This document shows positions 25,643-34,980 of a DNA stretch of 64,000 bases, piece by piece (position 1 is the stretch's first letter; the number at the start of each line of letters is the position of its first letter). The translations under genes were made by a program, and so were the position numbers. The stretch is from contig NZ_JAYGHR010000064.1 of NCBI RefSeq assembly GCF_034932365.1, positions 95,195 through 159,194 of the forward strand. Direction: 5' to 3'. The notes beneath the pieces were generated by a model that ran no database searches, was not told where the DNA came from, and saw nothing but the letters and a program-made list of their open reading frames with translations. The stretch is from Capilliphycus robustus (lineage in GTDB: Bacteria; Cyanobacteriota; Cyanobacteriia; Cyanobacteriales; Microcoleaceae).

Positions 25643-26884
25643 TCAATTTCCAAGCCTGGGAACGCTTAAGGAACGATTTGCCACGTCCTGAATCAGTTTT
25701 AACTGTTGGGGTAACAGTTTCGCTAAATCATAGCGTTCTAAAGCCGTTTGGCGTGCTTTGAGACGGATTTCAGCCATGTGGTCTGGGTGATCGAGGACTT
25801 CACAGACCCGATCGGCGATCTGTTTGGGGGAGAAAAAGTCTACTAATAAACCGTTTTCGCCATCGCGAATCACTTCCTTGACAGGCTGCGTATCCGAACC
25901 CACCACTAAACACCCCGTAGACATCGACTCAATCATTGACCAGGACAGCACAAAGGGTCGCGTTAGGTAGATATGGACGTCAGATGCTTGAATCACTTTT
26001 AAATATTGACCGTAAGGCAATGGCCCGACAAAATGAATTCGCGATAAATCCAAGGGAATTCTCTTGAGCATATGCTCTTTGTAACTGACCCCATCGGGTA
26101 AGGATTTGCCATAACAAACCCGTTCCGAACCCACCACCACCACATGACAGTTAGGCCGACGCTCCTGGATATACGCCACTGCTTCAATAAATTCCGGAAA
26201 ACCTCGATAGGGTTCCATTCCTCGGGCGACATAAGTCACCAGTTCCTCTACACCCGATAAATCGCAGTTGGGAAGAACCAGTTTTGCTCCCGGATCGGGT
26301 TTAAAGTAGCTGGTATCGACGCCATCATGGAGAACGGAGATTTTGCTTTGCAGTTCCGGGGGAAATTGCGATCGCTGCCAATAGGTGGGAGACAGTCCCC
26401 AGTCGCAGGTGTATAAATCGACCAGGATCGGAGTATTCTTAATCCGAATTCGGGCCATATCATCAACAGTTAGGGGATCGGCGGGGTCAAAATCTGCATC
26501 CGATCCTTTACTGTGATAGAACCATTCAAAATAACACAGTAGGGGAACATCGGGAAAGGCTTCTTTGACAAACAGCGTTGGCCCCCAACCGGAATGACCA
26601 CAGATGACGTCGGGGACAAACCCTTGGGCTTTCAGTTGTTCGGCCATTCTAAATACACCCTGTCCATGCAACACGGCACTTTCTAGGGCGCGGACATACT
26701 GATGGGTTTGGGGACTGGCATCGCGAGAGGGTTTAAATAGGGCTTTGCGAACTCCGGGAATGTTCCACTCGGGACGCTCATTTTTCGTCCCAAACACAAC
26801 TTGATTTTTCGGATCAGCTCCTAATGCGGTGATAATATGACGATATTGAGCAGGAAAGTTCGGATGCAAAAATAAGGCTCGCAT
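25643..26884 (-). CDS. Family 4 glycosyltransferase
   Basis: A 413-aa GT-B enzyme. The N-terminal domain begins MRALFLHPNFPAQYRHI and carries VICGHSGWGPTLFVKEAF, typical of the 'glycosyl transferase family 4 group' N-domain. The C-terminal domain has YVARGMEPYRGFPEFIEA, VVVVGSERV and the E-x7-E-like region WSMIESMSTGCLVVGSDT, then RDGENGLLVDFF for nucleotide-sugar binding. It is the last gene of the leftward glycan run, 61 bp after the sulfotransferase-methyltransferase gene. Sugar specificity cannot be read from sequence. Confidence 0.92.
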   Translation of the reverse strand: MRALFLHPNFPAQYRHIITALGADPKNQVVFGTKNERPEWNIPGVRKALFKPSRDASPQTHQYVRALESAVLHGQGVFRMAEQLKAQGFVPDVICGHSGWGPTLFVKEAFPDVPLLCYFEWFYHSKGSDADFDPADPLTVDDMARIRIKNTPILVDLYTCDWGLSPTYWQRSQFPPELQSKISVLHDGVDTSYFKPDPGAKLVLPNCDLSGVEELVTYVARGMEPYRGFPEFIEAVAYIQERRPNCHVVVVGSERVCYGKSLPDGVSYKEHMLKRIPLDLSRIHFVGPLPYGQYLKVIQASDVHIYLTRPFVLSWSMIESMSTGCLVVGSDTQPVKEVIRDGENGLLVDFFSPKQIADRVCEVLDHPDHMAEIRLKARQTALERYDLAKLLPQQLKLIQDVANRSLSVPRLGN

Positions 26885-26945
26885 GATTCATGTAAAATGG
26901 GTTTTTAGGATTAATACAAACTTCAACACATCACAGAGAAATTCA

Positions 26946-28547
26946 TTAAAATTCGGCGGGCGCTCGACACACCCAAACACAATCTCTCGGAACGGATTGA
27001 GTATCTTTTAATAGAATCTCATAGTTGAGATGGGTGAGAAATTTTTCCATTATTGAGTCGGTCATCACTGAAAATGCCGTTCCATGTCGGCGCCCCAATA
27101 AGTTCTTATCCCAATCACTTAGAAATTTCTTCCATCCCAATTCACTTAAAACATTTGTATGGTGAAAAAGACAGAGGCGATCGCCTCGCATCAGCCGAGG
27201 AATTTGGGTGAGATAGTTAAAGATATCTCGCGGTTCTATATGCACCATCGTATCGTAGCAGAAACAGACATCAATTGAACCTGAGTCAACACCTTCTAAG
27301 CTTAAACCATCCAGTTTGACATAGCTGACTCGTTCTTCCCCTAAGCGATCGCGGGTTGCTTGCAACATTCCTTCGGAGATATCGGCACAAACTAAGCTTT
27401 GACAATATTTGAACAGTAATGCGGCGGTTTTTCCGCCCCCAATTCCTATTTCTAAAACGGTTTGATGGGGTTTAATATAAGGCCTAATAAACTGGTTTTC
27501 AATTAACGCCTCATATTCGGCTAAAGTTTGAGCGGCACCTGCGGCTAACCCGATCCATTCATCGCCGGGATAAATATATTCAGAGTCGGTACTCTGCCAA
27601 TTTTTAACATAGTCATCCCAAGCCCCTTCATAATCAATTTTTAACTCGTTCATCATCGGTTTGTTGATTTGGGTAGTAGACAAAAATAAGGGAGAAGAAT
27701 TCATTTCTGTCGTCGCTTCTCTCAAGAAGTTTTCGGATTCAGATTTTGGCGTTGATTCTTCGACTTTCCATTCAAAGGCTGCACCGATTAATTCTACCAG
27801 TTTTTGATTATGCGGTTGAAAGTATTTTGAGAGTTTATCTCGGACTTTTTGCGGGGCGGATGGATACTCTCCGACATTATATTTTTTGTAATTCAGCAGT
27901 TGAAAACGGGGTAAATCGAGAAAATCAAACACTTGATTGAGGATCTCTGGAGATTGGCTCGAAAAGTCTTCACTTTTGAGGATTAAAAACTGTTCTCGCG
28001 GAAAAAATTTCATCCAGTTTTGCAGTTGTTCGATATAAATTCCTCGGGAAAGATAGGAATAATGTTGATGGTTATAACTATAATAATTTTCATCGGCTAG
28101 GATTTTTTCGGTTTCTCCCAGAAGACGATTATGTTCTTGGCTAATGGCTTCTTCTAAGGATAACATTTCATAGCCTAAGTTCACTTCCCAATAGTAATGA
28201 GAAATCGCTCGATCTACAGGGTTTCTCAGTAAGACTATAAATTTCATGTGTGGAAAGTGATGATAAACCCGTTGAGGAACACCAGGATGAAACAGATAAT
28301 AAGGGGTTCCTTCCCCGGTTAGCAACAGTTTTCCATCGGCTGTTGAGGGAAATTGAGATCGATACCAGTCTATTCCCTTGTGATAGTGTAAGGTAAAAAA
28401 ATGAACTTCTTTTTGGGTTGCAGGTAAAATCTGAGGATGCTGACACAGATGGTTATACAGGGAGTTTGTTCCGCCTTTTTGTGTTCCTAAAATGATAAAA
28501 TGAGGCGGTTCAATGCGTTCAGATGGATTGATATTTTGGGGGTTCAA
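26946..28547 (-). CDS. Sulfotransferase-methyltransferase fusion
   Basis: A 533-aa bifunctional protein. Residues about 15-245 are a PAPS-dependent sulfotransferase: the 5'-phosphosulfate loop is ILGTQKGGTNSLYNHL and the 3'-phosphate motif is LLRNPVDRAISHYYWE. After a linker, residues about 330-533 form a class I SAM methyltransferase with motif I VLEIGIGGGKTAALL and VSYVKLDGLSLEGVDSGSID. The start is TTG at 28545-28547, supported by AGGAG six bases upstream and by the lack of a nearby ATG. It lies 51 bp after the 2105-aa gene. It should sulfate and methylate sugars of the locus's glycan; the acceptor is unknown. Confidence 0.88.
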   Translation of the reverse strand: MNPQNINPSERIEPPHFIILGTQKGGTNSLYNHLCQHPQILPATQKEVHFFTLHYHKGIDWYRSQFPSTADGKLLLTGEGTPYYLFHPGVPQRVYHHFPHMKFIVLLRNPVDRAISHYYWEVNLGYEMLSLEEAISQEHNRLLGETEKILADENYYSYNHQHYSYLSRGIYIEQLQNWMKFFPREQFLILKSEDFSSQSPEILNQVFDFLDLPRFQLLNYKKYNVGEYPSAPQKVRDKLSKYFQPHNQKLVELIGAAFEWKVEESTPKSESENFLREATTEMNSSPLFLSTTQINKPMMNELKIDYEGAWDDYVKNWQSTDSEYIYPGDEWIGLAAGAAQTLAEYEALIENQFIRPYIKPHQTVLEIGIGGGKTAALLFKYCQSLVCADISEGMLQATRDRLGEERVSYVKLDGLSLEGVDSGSIDVCFCYDTMVHIEPRDIFNYLTQIPRLMRGDRLCLFHHTNVLSELGWKKFLSDWDKNLLGRRHGTAFSVMTDSIMEKFLTHLNYEILLKDTQSVPRDCVWVCRAPAEF

Positions 28548-28598
28548 GTTTTTCTCCTGACTATTTTTTCGGTAACAATTTAGCTTTAAACATCGTTG

Positions 28599-31500
28599 CT
28601 AAAATTTCTTTGGGCGCAAGATACACAAACAAAAATCAGATTCTAAACCCCCCGGAATTTCCATTAAAATTTCTTCAAATTCTAGCAACAGTCGAACTAT
28701 CGTTTCTCCCTTGGGTTCTCCCGGTAAGAGTTGAACATGATTTAACAAGGGATAAAGCGGATGTAAAATTCCGCCCCCAAAAGGATTATAAACTTCGATG
28801 TCGAAATAATATTCAATAAAGGGTAAAATTAACTTAGAGCGAACGGCTTCCGAGGGATCAGTATTAAAGACTTGATAAATGGTTGGGTTAATAAATTCGC
28901 TTTGCAGTCCTGAACGCAAGAGTTCGTTAAAGCAAGCATACAAACGATTAATTAACTCAACTTTTTTTCGGTTGTAAATACAGTAGTTATCGCCGATATA
29001 TTCATTGACGATAAAATACCCTTCAGGATGCAAAGAACGATGAACAATTTCTAAAAATCGCTCTAATTCTTTGACATGATGCAATGAACCAGAACAAAAT
29101 GCAATATCGTATTTCTTCCCACTATCGAGGCTAAAGGTATTAAAATCATCGGTGTAGAAGTTAACTTGAACTCCGGCAATTTCCGCCCGACGTTTTGCCA
29201 TTTCTAGGGAAGCTTCCGAGAAGTCAAAGGCATCAATACTGCGGGCAAAGTTTGCTTGTGCGAGGGTGACTTCATGGTTTCCCATTCCACATCCCAAGGA
29301 CAACAAATTATTAAAGGTTCTTCCCGCAAAATAATCTTCAATTAACCATCGTAACCAATATTTATTTGTTTGACCGCCTGACATTCGCTGATGAATAACA
29401 TCCTCAATAATGGGGTTTGATATCCATTCACTCGCACTCGCCGCAGTCGGGTTTGCTTCCCAATAACTTTTATCTTGAGTGGGTTTTGTGGGTGGTGAAA
29501 CGGCTTCAGGTGTTGACACAGGTTGAATAAATTCTTGGGGGGGAAGCGTTTGATGAGGATGGGGGTTAATAAAGTAAGCTTCCTCAAAAATTTGCTGGTA
29601 TTCCTGGGTCATTTCCTCAAAACTATTCAACAAGGCGAGGACATATTTAGCATTATCCGCGAGGTGTTGACGTTCCGACTCATTATCGAGAAGTTTAATC
29701 AAATTTTCGGTTAATTCTTCGGGTTTATCGGGAGTGTAAAATAAACCATTTACTCCCGGTTTAACTTGTTCGGAAATGCCAAAAACGGGAGTAGTAATAA
29801 TGGGTAAATTGTACGCCATTGCTTCGAGAATAACTCGCGGATAACTCTCAATACGAGACGTACAAACAAAAATATCGGCAGCTTGATAATATTTCGGGGT
29901 TTCTGGAGTTTCAGGAACGATAGATATTTTAGACTGTAAAATCGGCGGGAGTTGCTTGACGAATGTGGTCAGTTGTGTACTATAAACACTCGGGCGATCG
30001 CCAACAATAAAACAACGAATGCGGCTATAATATTCTGGGGGTAATAATGCTAAGGCTTTGACTAAATCTTTCTGACCTTTGCGTTCACAAACGGTTCCAA
30101 GTAATAGAATAACAATTTCGGAAGCTTTAATTTGTAGCGCTTCTCTGGCATCTTGGCGGTTCCATTGTTCAGCGACTAATTTAAACCGTTCCACATCCAT
30201 TCCATTGTGAATAACGGTAAAATTGTGATGACTATTTAAAGGTAAATAGGTGTTTCGGGTTGCATCCGCCACAAAAATAATTCGATACGGATAGCGGAAA
30301 CATTCTAACGCTCGGGCGGCTATTTCTCCCCCAAACCCATTAAAATAAGTTTGCCAAGCTTCGCTTTCGTGAACATTCCAAACGGAAGGAACCCCCATTT
30401 TTTGGGCGCAGTCTACCATGAAGAAGTTTTCTAAAGTATTCGCATAAACGACATCATAACAATTGAGTTGTATTTGTTCAGCAAAATCTTGGAGGGCGAG
30501 GTCATATTGTTCCCGTTGATAGATGTTAATTAAAGGATGGTCTTGTACAATAACCGGAATACCTTTTTGTTCATAAGCTTCTCGCAACGGCCCATCATTG
30601 ACACAAAAAATAACAGGTTCTATTTTATCCTGTGCGGCTAATTGTACGGCAATTTCATACTGATGTAACGGGGCGCCCGTATATTCTAAAGCGTTGCTAC
30701 ACATCAACACTCGGGGTTTAATTTTTACCTGATAACTTTGTATATTAAACCGTCGGGGTTGAACCTGGAACCATTCGTTAGCGAGGGATAAATGATGGCT
30801 GTAATAAGGGTCAATTTTATCGGCATATTTCTGACGGAAATTCGCCACTTCTTTCGGGTCATCTTTAAACCCTCGGGAGGTTCCTTCTTTGTGTAATAAT
30901 TCCGCTTCGGCACAATAAACGCAGCGATAATTATTTTCTGTTAAACGATAGCCGTAGTCCGCATCATTATAAGCAACGGCGAAGTTTTGTTCATCAAAAC
31001 CGCCTAAGTCTAAAAACAGTTGACGAGGCGTTAATAAACAAGCGGCGGTGACTGCTGAATAGTTCCGCAGGACTTTAGAATAAGCCAAATATCCAAAATA
31101 ATCTCGATGAGACAGTTTAAACGCATGACCCGCCAATTTGTGGTGTAACCCATGAATAATTCCGGCGTGTTGAATATGGTCATCGGGGAAAATTAATCGC
31201 GCCCCTACCGCCCCAACTTTTTCTAGCTGAATATACCCCATCATCTGACTCAACCAACGGGGAGAAAGTATCTCTGTGTCGTTGTTTAAAAAGAGAACAT
31301 ATTCACTTTTAACCTGTTCAACCGCCCGGTTATTAATTGCTGCAAAGCTAAATTTACCGTTAGAATTGGCAACTTTGAGAATCGATATTTTAGGTTGAGT
31401 TTCAGCGTGAGAAATCCAATCAAAATATTCAAGGGTTTTGGGGTCGTCGCTTTCGTTATCAATAATCAGAACTTCATAGTTTTGATAAGTCGTTTTTTCT

Positions 31501-34500
31501 AACAACGTTTTTAAACAAGCTTGTAATAATTTAAGCTGATTTTTCGTGGGAATAATAACGGTAACAGACGGCCCATTATCGGGGAATTCATGGGAAAAAA
31601 TCCCCAAACTTTGTTCAACCGCCCAACGAGGTTGATACACATTTGACTCAATTTCTCGGCGGTTTAACGCATCTTGAACCGCTTGGCGACCTGCTTCAAA
31701 ACTCGCAGGTTTGGCGGCGCCTGAAATTGCCGTTGAACCGGGAGCCGTTCGCCAGTGATATAATACTAAAGGTAAATGAGCAATATGACGAGTATTTTCT
31801 GTGATTCTCAACGCTAAATCATAATCCTGCGAACCTTCAAATCCTAACCTCATTCCGGCAACTTCTTCAAACAGTTTGCGTCGCAGAACTAACGCATGAC
31901 TCATATACATATAAGATAGGAGTAATTCCGGCGACCAGTCGGGTTTAAATTGAGGTGCAAATCGTTTTCCTTGGGTGTCAATTTTGTCGTCATCGGTATA
32001 GAGAACGTCGGTTTCAGGATGTTCAGCCAGGTAAATCGCGATTTCTCCTAACGCATTCGGCGTGAGTTCGTCGTCGTGGTCAAGTAATAAGATAAATTCA
32101 CCAGTGGCGAGAACTGCGGCGGAGTTGGTCGCGCGACTAATATTGCCATTTTCTGGGCGAAAAATTACCCTGATTCGTTCATCTTCTTGGGAAAATTTAT
32201 TCAGCGTTAGGGCGATTTGGGGGTTGGTACTGCAATCATCAGCGATGCACAATTCCCAGTTAGAATAAACTTGGTTAATTACACTTTCAATGGCTTTTTC
32301 TAAAAATTCTATCGGGGGATTATATACAGGCATCACCACCGAAATTTTTGGCAATTTTTCCGCCGAATAAGTTTGCAGTCGAGTTTGTAAATGGTCTAAA
32401 CTGCGTTGTGTCCATTGGTTCGCGCTCAACCAAGCGTCGTAGGGGTCGATGGGTTTGGGGAGTTCAAAGCCGGGAGGCAGAAGGGCGAGGTCTGTCGTCG
32501 CTTCGGTTTTGCGGTACATCAGCCGCGCTTGCCGAATAATAGCAGGAATTTCGCCAGGTAGAGGAAGCAGGCGTCCGAGGCGTTGCTTGCGTTCGGCGGC
32601 CCGTTGACGAACAGCAGCAACAAATTCTGATAATTGTCGCATTTTGGCCGAACTTTGGGCGGAGAGTCCATAACGCCTTACCGTCAAGGGCTGGCTGAAG
32701 GGATAAGTAACGGTTTCTCCGGTTTCTAACTCGGCTTCTAACTTCATCGGCCACTGACCAACGGGAACATCCATCACCGCTTCAAACCCACTATTTGCAC
32801 TCCCTGGCCAGTCGGGAAAGACTTCGCCCACGTCCCGACGTTGCAACCCATAGGCACATTGCATCGAACGTTCGCCACAATATAAAGTGAGTTGAGTAAT
32901 GCGATATTCGGGATGACAACACCAGCCTGCAAATAGAATTTGTCCGGGTCGTTGTTCGCCAGGAGTGGGAACATCTAGGGAGGCTTGAATGGGGCAAACT
33001 TGCAGGGAATAGGTCGCAAATTTTTGCCATTTTCCGTTGCGATTTTGCAGTTCTAAATTAACTTTGTGGTTGCCAACTTTCAGGGGAATTTCCAGGCGAA
33101 ATCCGCAATTTTGAGCGGCTTCTATCCAATCAAATTGTTGGGCAACATCCAAGCGTTCAATCCCATAAACCCCGGTCAACGTTTCTGAGCCTATTTTAGC
33201 ACGAATTCCGGTAAAATTACGTTTTCCCGTGTGGAAACACCAGCCTTCAATTTGGGTAAATGTGTCGCCATTTCCGATAAATTCCCATTGAGTTGGGGTA
33301 TCGAGAGAATAAATATATTGGGGTTTGATTGTTCGACGAGAAAAGCGTTTAAAGTCAACCCATTTTTCGCGAATTTTCCAAAGTTTAGACGATTTTATCG
33401 CGTTAACTTCGCCTTGGGTTTGCACGAGTTCGAGTTGAGTTTTACCGAGTTCATTTTCGAGGCTATAAATTTTGTTGAGGGATTCTTGAAAACGGGCTTG
33501 AGATGCTAACAAACTTTGCTGAAGTTCTGCCGTTTGATATTTGTATTGATTGAGTATATTTTCAGTTTGGGTATATTGAGTGGCACTTTCATTCAGTTTT
33601 GCTAACGTTTCCTGGTATTGAATTTTAACTTGTTCTAATTGTCCTTGGGTTTTGCCGAGTTCCGTCTCGGTTAACATCAACTTCTCAGCCGCTTCTTGAA
33701 AGTTTTTTTCTAAGTTTTGGGCGTGTATTTCTGTCCCCTGTAACTGAATTTGTGTTCCTTCGAGTTGTTGTTGGGTTTTGCCGAGTTCTTCTTCGACAGT
33801 GGTGAGTTTTTTAACGGCTTCTTTGCGAGTATTTTCGGCGGTATTCGCTTTCAGTTGGGCTTGACCGAGTTCTTCTTCTGTGGTAATCAGTTTATCGAGG
33901 GTTTCTTGATAACGAATTTCTACGCCATCGAGTTGCAGTTGGGTTTGACCCAGTTCGGTTTCAGTTTTTACTAATTTATCAACGGCTTCTTGAAATTTAT
34001 CTTGCCATTGTTCAATATCTATTTTTAACTGGTCGTTTTCTTGGGTTAATATTTTTTTGTCTTTTTCTAACAACCGCACCTGTGACCAATCTTTAAAGAC
34101 CCAAGTTAATGAGCTAGACTGGTTTAAAACTTGTGACTCTACCGGAGTTAAGCCGCGACTGAGATTTTCTGCTAAGGCTTCGATTTGTAGATACAGGTCA
34201 ATAGAATCAGGAAAACAATGTTTAATCAGTTGGGGTCGCGGCGTTGCTAAAATATTATCAACTAATAAATAAGGATCAAAATTATCTTCAGGAGGGGAGG
34301 GTAAATTCCGGTTAAATTTAGAATTAAGTGCTTGAACAAAGTCTTGCGGTTTTGTCCCAACTTTATAGACATTGACTAATAAACTATTTTCGGGATTTTC
34401 TCGATAAAAATTGAGTATTTTTTTGTTATAATGTATCCACATCTTAACGGCTAATTCGGGGGATTTAATTAGCGTTAAATCGGTAGAACGACGGTAAAGG

Positions 34501-34916
34501 GAATCAACAACTTCCCAAGGGGAACGATAAACAAAAACAAAATGTGCTTCGGGTAAAATTTCCTGCCAAAACTCCAAAAACAAAGTGGTTCTGGGGTCTT
34601 TCCATCCCCAAGGATGTTGAGAATCTTGGTTGTGTTGAATTAAACTCTGAGCTTGTTCAATCTGTCGGGAATTTAGGGAAATATTCGACTGAAAGGTACA
34701 ACCCAACTCATCAATATTATGGTCATGTAAAATCGCCTTGTGAAATTCGACAAAATCAATATTTTCAAAATGTCCTTTCACATTCCCATAGTTCGCCCCA
34801 ACGAGCCGTTTGCCAATATTCACCCCCAAACGTTCTAGTAAAGATGCCGTTAGGGAAGTTCCAGAACGGTGCATTCCAGCAACAATAATCGGTGAGTTAC
34901 GGTCTGATTTATCCAT
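28599..34916 (-). CDS. 2105-aa glycan megaenzyme: sulfotransferase, coiled coil, GT2, GT2, GT4, methyltransferase
   Basis: Domains in order: a sulfotransferase-like P-loop domain (about 1-240, GMHRSGTSLTASLLERLG, then WGWKDPRTTLF and VYRSPWEVVDSLYRR); a long coiled coil (about 280-515, repeating TETELGQTQ-like heptads) that ends in SSKLWKIREKW; two GWA/GWC-type beta domains (about 545-755); GT2 (about 857-1080, ISVVMPVYNPP, acid motif LLDHDDELT); a second GT2 (about 1117-1345, VTVIIPTKN, acid motif LFLNNDTEIL); GT4 (about 1397-1770, LLGTVCERKGQKDLVKAL and CTSRIESYPRVILEAM); and a methyltransferase (about 1850-2020, LLSLGCGMGNHEVTL). It may assemble and decorate a whole repeat unit. The start ATG is clear; the domain borders are approximate. 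Confidence 0.92.
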   Translation of the reverse strand: MDKSDRNSPIIVAGMHRSGTSLTASLLERLGVNIGKRLVGANYGNVKGHFENIDFVEFHKAILHDHNIDELGCTFQSNISLNSRQIEQAQSLIQHNQDSQHPWGWKDPRTTLFLEFWQEILPEAHFVFVYRSPWEVVDSLYRRSTDLTLIKSPELAVKMWIHYNKKILNFYRENPENSLLVNVYKVGTKPQDFVQALNSKFNRNLPSPPEDNFDPYLLVDNILATPRPQLIKHCFPDSIDLYLQIEALAENLSRGLTPVESQVLNQSSSLTWVFKDWSQVRLLEKDKKILTQENDQLKIDIEQWQDKFQEAVDKLVKTETELGQTQLQLDGVEIRYQETLDKLITTEEELGQAQLKANTAENTRKEAVKKLTTVEEELGKTQQQLEGTQIQLQGTEIHAQNLEKNFQEAAEKLMLTETELGKTQGQLEQVKIQYQETLAKLNESATQYTQTENILNQYKYQTAELQQSLLASQARFQESLNKIYSLENELGKTQLELVQTQGEVNAIKSSKLWKIREKWVDFKRFSRRTIKPQYIYSLDTPTQWEFIGNGDTFTQIEGWCFHTGKRNFTGIRAKIGSETLTGVYGIERLDVAQQFDWIEAAQNCGFRLEIPLKVGNHKVNLELQNRNGKWQKFATYSLQVCPIQASLDVPTPGEQRPGQILFAGWCCHPEYRITQLTLYCGERSMQCAYGLQRRDVGEVFPDWPGSANSGFEAVMDVPVGQWPMKLEAELETGETVTYPFSQPLTVRRYGLSAQSSAKMRQLSEFVAAVRQRAAERKQRLGRLLPLPGEIPAIIRQARLMYRKTEATTDLALLPPGFELPKPIDPYDAWLSANQWTQRSLDHLQTRLQTYSAEKLPKISVVMPVYNPPIEFLEKAIESVINQVYSNWELCIADDCSTNPQIALTLNKFSQEDERIRVIFRPENGNISRATNSAAVLATGEFILLLDHDDELTPNALGEIAIYLAEHPETDVLYTDDDKIDTQGKRFAPQFKPDWSPELLLSYMYMSHALVLRRKLFEEVAGMRLGFEGSQDYDLALRITENTRHIAHLPLVLYHWRTAPGSTAISGAAKPASFEAGRQAVQDALNRREIESNVYQPRWAVEQSLGIFSHEFPDNGPSVTVIIPTKNQLKLLQACLKTLLEKTTYQNYEVLIIDNESDDPKTLEYFDWISHAETQPKISILKVANSNGKFSFAAINNRAVEQVKSEYVLFLNNDTEILSPRWLSQMMGYIQLEKVGAVGARLIFPDDHIQHAGIIHGLHHKLAGHAFKLSHRDYFGYLAYSKVLRNYSAVTAACLLTPRQLFLDLGGFDEQNFAVAYNDADYGYRLTENNYRCVYCAEAELLHKEGTSRGFKDDPKEVANFRQKYADKIDPYYSHHLSLANEWFQVQPRRFNIQSYQVKIKPRVLMCSNALEYTGAPLHQYEIAVQLAAQDKIEPVIFCVNDGPLREAYEQKGIPVIVQDHPLINIYQREQYDLALQDFAEQIQLNCYDVVYANTLENFFMVDCAQKMGVPSVWNVHESEAWQTYFNGFGGEIAARALECFRYPYRIIFVADATRNTYLPLNSHHNFTVIHNGMDVERFKLVAEQWNRQDAREALQIKASEIVILLLGTVCERKGQKDLVKALALLPPEYYSRIRCFIVGDRPSVYSTQLTTFVKQLPPILQSKISIVPETPETPKYYQAADIFVCTSRIESYPRVILEAMAYNLPIITTPVFGISEQVKPGVNGLFYTPDKPEELTENLIKLLDNESERQHLADNAKYVLALLNSFEEMTQEYQQIFEEAYFINPHPHQTLPPQEFIQPVSTPEAVSPPTKPTQDKSYWEANPTAASASEWISNPIIEDVIHQRMSGGQTNKYWLRWLIEDYFAGRTFNNLLSLGCGMGNHEVTLAQANFARSIDAFDFSEASLEMAKRRAEIAGVQVNFYTDDFNTFSLDSGKKYDIAFCSGSLHHVKELERFLEIVHRSLHPEGYFIVNEYIGDNYCIYNRKKVELINRLYACFNELLRSGLQSEFINPTIYQVFNTDPSEAVRSKLILPFIEYYFDIEVYNPFGGGILHPLYPLLNHVQLLPGEPKGETIVRLLLEFEEILMEIPGGLESDFCLCILRPKKF

Positions 34917-34980
34917 AGTTTTGTCGGTGGTTTTTCAAAAGTAGTTAATAATCCTTTTTTCTCCCTCAAATCCCTTTTGT

